The position numbers and the translations under genes are program-made. A stretch of 5,712 nucleotides of DNA, from contig JAAYUH010000064.1 in assembly GCA_012517755.1 (NCBI GenBank), positions 1 to 5,712 of the forward strand, read 5' to 3'. Below the pieces are notes generated by a model. That model made no database searches. It was not told the DNA's origin and saw only the letters and a list, made by a program, of their open reading frames with translations. Shown here piece after piece: positions 5,085 to 5,712 of the stretch; within the stretch, counting starts at the first letter, position 1; every line of letters starts with the position of its first letter. Source of the DNA: a bacterium (GTDB lineage: Bacteria > Caldisericota > Caldisericia > B22-G15).

Positions 5085-5712
5085 ATGGAATCTCTATTTG
5101 GCTATAAATTAGAAAATTTGAGTTTTGATGAAACAAAAAAGAAAATGATTGAATTTATTAATAAAGATAAAAAAGCTATAATCACACCTATCAATCCTGA
5201 AAAGATAATGAGGAGTTTTAAAGATGATAAATTAAGAGAAATTTTATTAAATTCAAATCTACTCCTTCCTGATGGATATGGCATCATCTTTGCCTCAAAA
5301 ATTTTAAAGATTCAATTAAAGGAAAGAATAACAGGGATAGATATGTTTGAATCACTTCTTGATTATGCAAATGAAAATAGATTATCAATATATTTTCTTG
5401 GCACTCAAGATGAGATACTTGAAAAAGTAATTGAAAGAATAGAGAAAGAGTATCCAGGAATTAAAATTGCAGGTTATCATAATGGTTTTTTTAAAGAAGA
5501 AAATGAAGTTTTAGAGGATTTAAAAGATAAAAAATTTGATATCCTTTTTGTTGCAATGGGTAGTCCAAAACAGGAATACTTTATTTATGATAATTTTGAT
5601 AAAATAGATGCAAAAATTTTTATGGGAGTTGGAGGAAGTTTTGATGTTTTTTCAGGAAAATTTAAAAGAGCACCCTATTTAATAAGAAAACTTGGATTAG
5701 AATGGCTTTATA
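5085..5712 (+). CDS. WecG/TagA/CpsF-family glycosyltransferase, 3' end outside the window
   Basis: The 209 visible residues match the WecG/TagA/CpsF family (GT26), which transfers N-acetylmannosamine or a related sugar from UDP-sugar to a lipid-linked GlcNAc in wall teichoic acid, enterobacterial common antigen or exopolysaccharide synthesis. Family motifs appear in order: TPINPEKI (34-41), LLPDGYGI (60-67) with the likely catalytic Asp63, ERITGIDMF (80-88), YFLGTQDE (103-110), GYHNGFF (130-136), VAMGSPKQEYF (156-166), GVGGSFDVFSGKFKRAP (181-197) and LGLEWLY at the cut. Members are usually about 240 residues, so some 30-40 residues, including the membrane-associating C-terminal tail, are missing. 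No signal peptide is seen; the enzyme should act at the inner face of the membrane. An in-frame TAA lies directly before the ATG, so this is the earliest possible ATG. Donor and acceptor cannot be told apart between tagA, wecG and cpsF roles, so no symbol is given. It is transcribed away from hicBA. Confidence 0.95.
   Translation, partial: MESLFGYKLENLSFDETKKKMIEFINKDKKAIITPINPEKIMRSFKDDKLREILLNSNLLLPDGYGIIFASKILKIQLKERITGIDMFESLLDYANENRLSIYFLGTQDEILEKVIERIEKEYPGIKIAGYHNGFFKEENEVLEDLKDKKFDILFVAMGSPKQEYFIYDNFDKIDAKIFMGVGGSFDVFSGKFKRAPYLIRKLGLEWLY

Noticed and set aside
5102..5287. Minus-strand open frame within the glycosyltransferase gene
   Set aside because: Antisense to conserved family motifs; no ribosome binding site.

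Overview
The window comes from an AT-rich bacterial chromosome. It uses ATG and TTG starts, and most genes have good Shine-Dalgarno sites. It carries a compact translation/transcription operon, a decayed toxin-antitoxin pair, and the start of a glycosyltransferase gene. Short overlapping genes, strong A/T bias and a 335-residue NusA without C-terminal repeats would fit a deep-branching or thermophilic anaerobe (Thermotoga-, Dictyoglomus- or Caldisericum-like, or a Clostridia relative). I cannot fix the phylum from sequence alone.

Positions 19-4181, minus strand: a tightly packed operon reading right to left, nusA - ylxR - infB - ylxP - HD-domain phosphohydrolase. Junctions are a 4-bp ATGA overlap, a 14-bp overlap, 0 bp and 2 bp, so translational coupling is likely. 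An extended -10 box (TG-T-TATAAT) lies just upstream of a strong Shine-Dalgarno site and a TTG start for nusA, so the operon begins here. The usual first gene, rimP, and ylxQ are absent. The products act on transcription elongation/termination (NusA), RNA binding or small regulation (YlxR), translation initiation (IF-2) and a small DUF503 protein linked to ribosome maturation by its usual company. The HD hydrolase is the last gene seen.

Positions 4261-4988: an accessory block bounded by an imperfect 23-bp inverted repeat (21/23). Inside is an intact HicB-type antitoxin followed by a HicA-type toxin gene broken by a single-base frameshift. Two nearly identical 35-bp hairpin repeats (2 mismatches, both in the loop) lie at 4301-4335 and 4996-5030. 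One is just inside the left arm and the other just outside the right arm. No transposase is present.

Positions 5049-5712, plus strand: a divergently transcribed WecG/TagA/CpsF-family glycosyltransferase, cut off by the window end. It has a plausible promoter whose predicted start site falls at the ATG, and no Shine-Dalgarno site, suggesting a leaderless mRNA. The remaining intergenic stretches (4182-4260, 4336-4414, 4873-4965) hold only AT-rich sequence and short hairpins.
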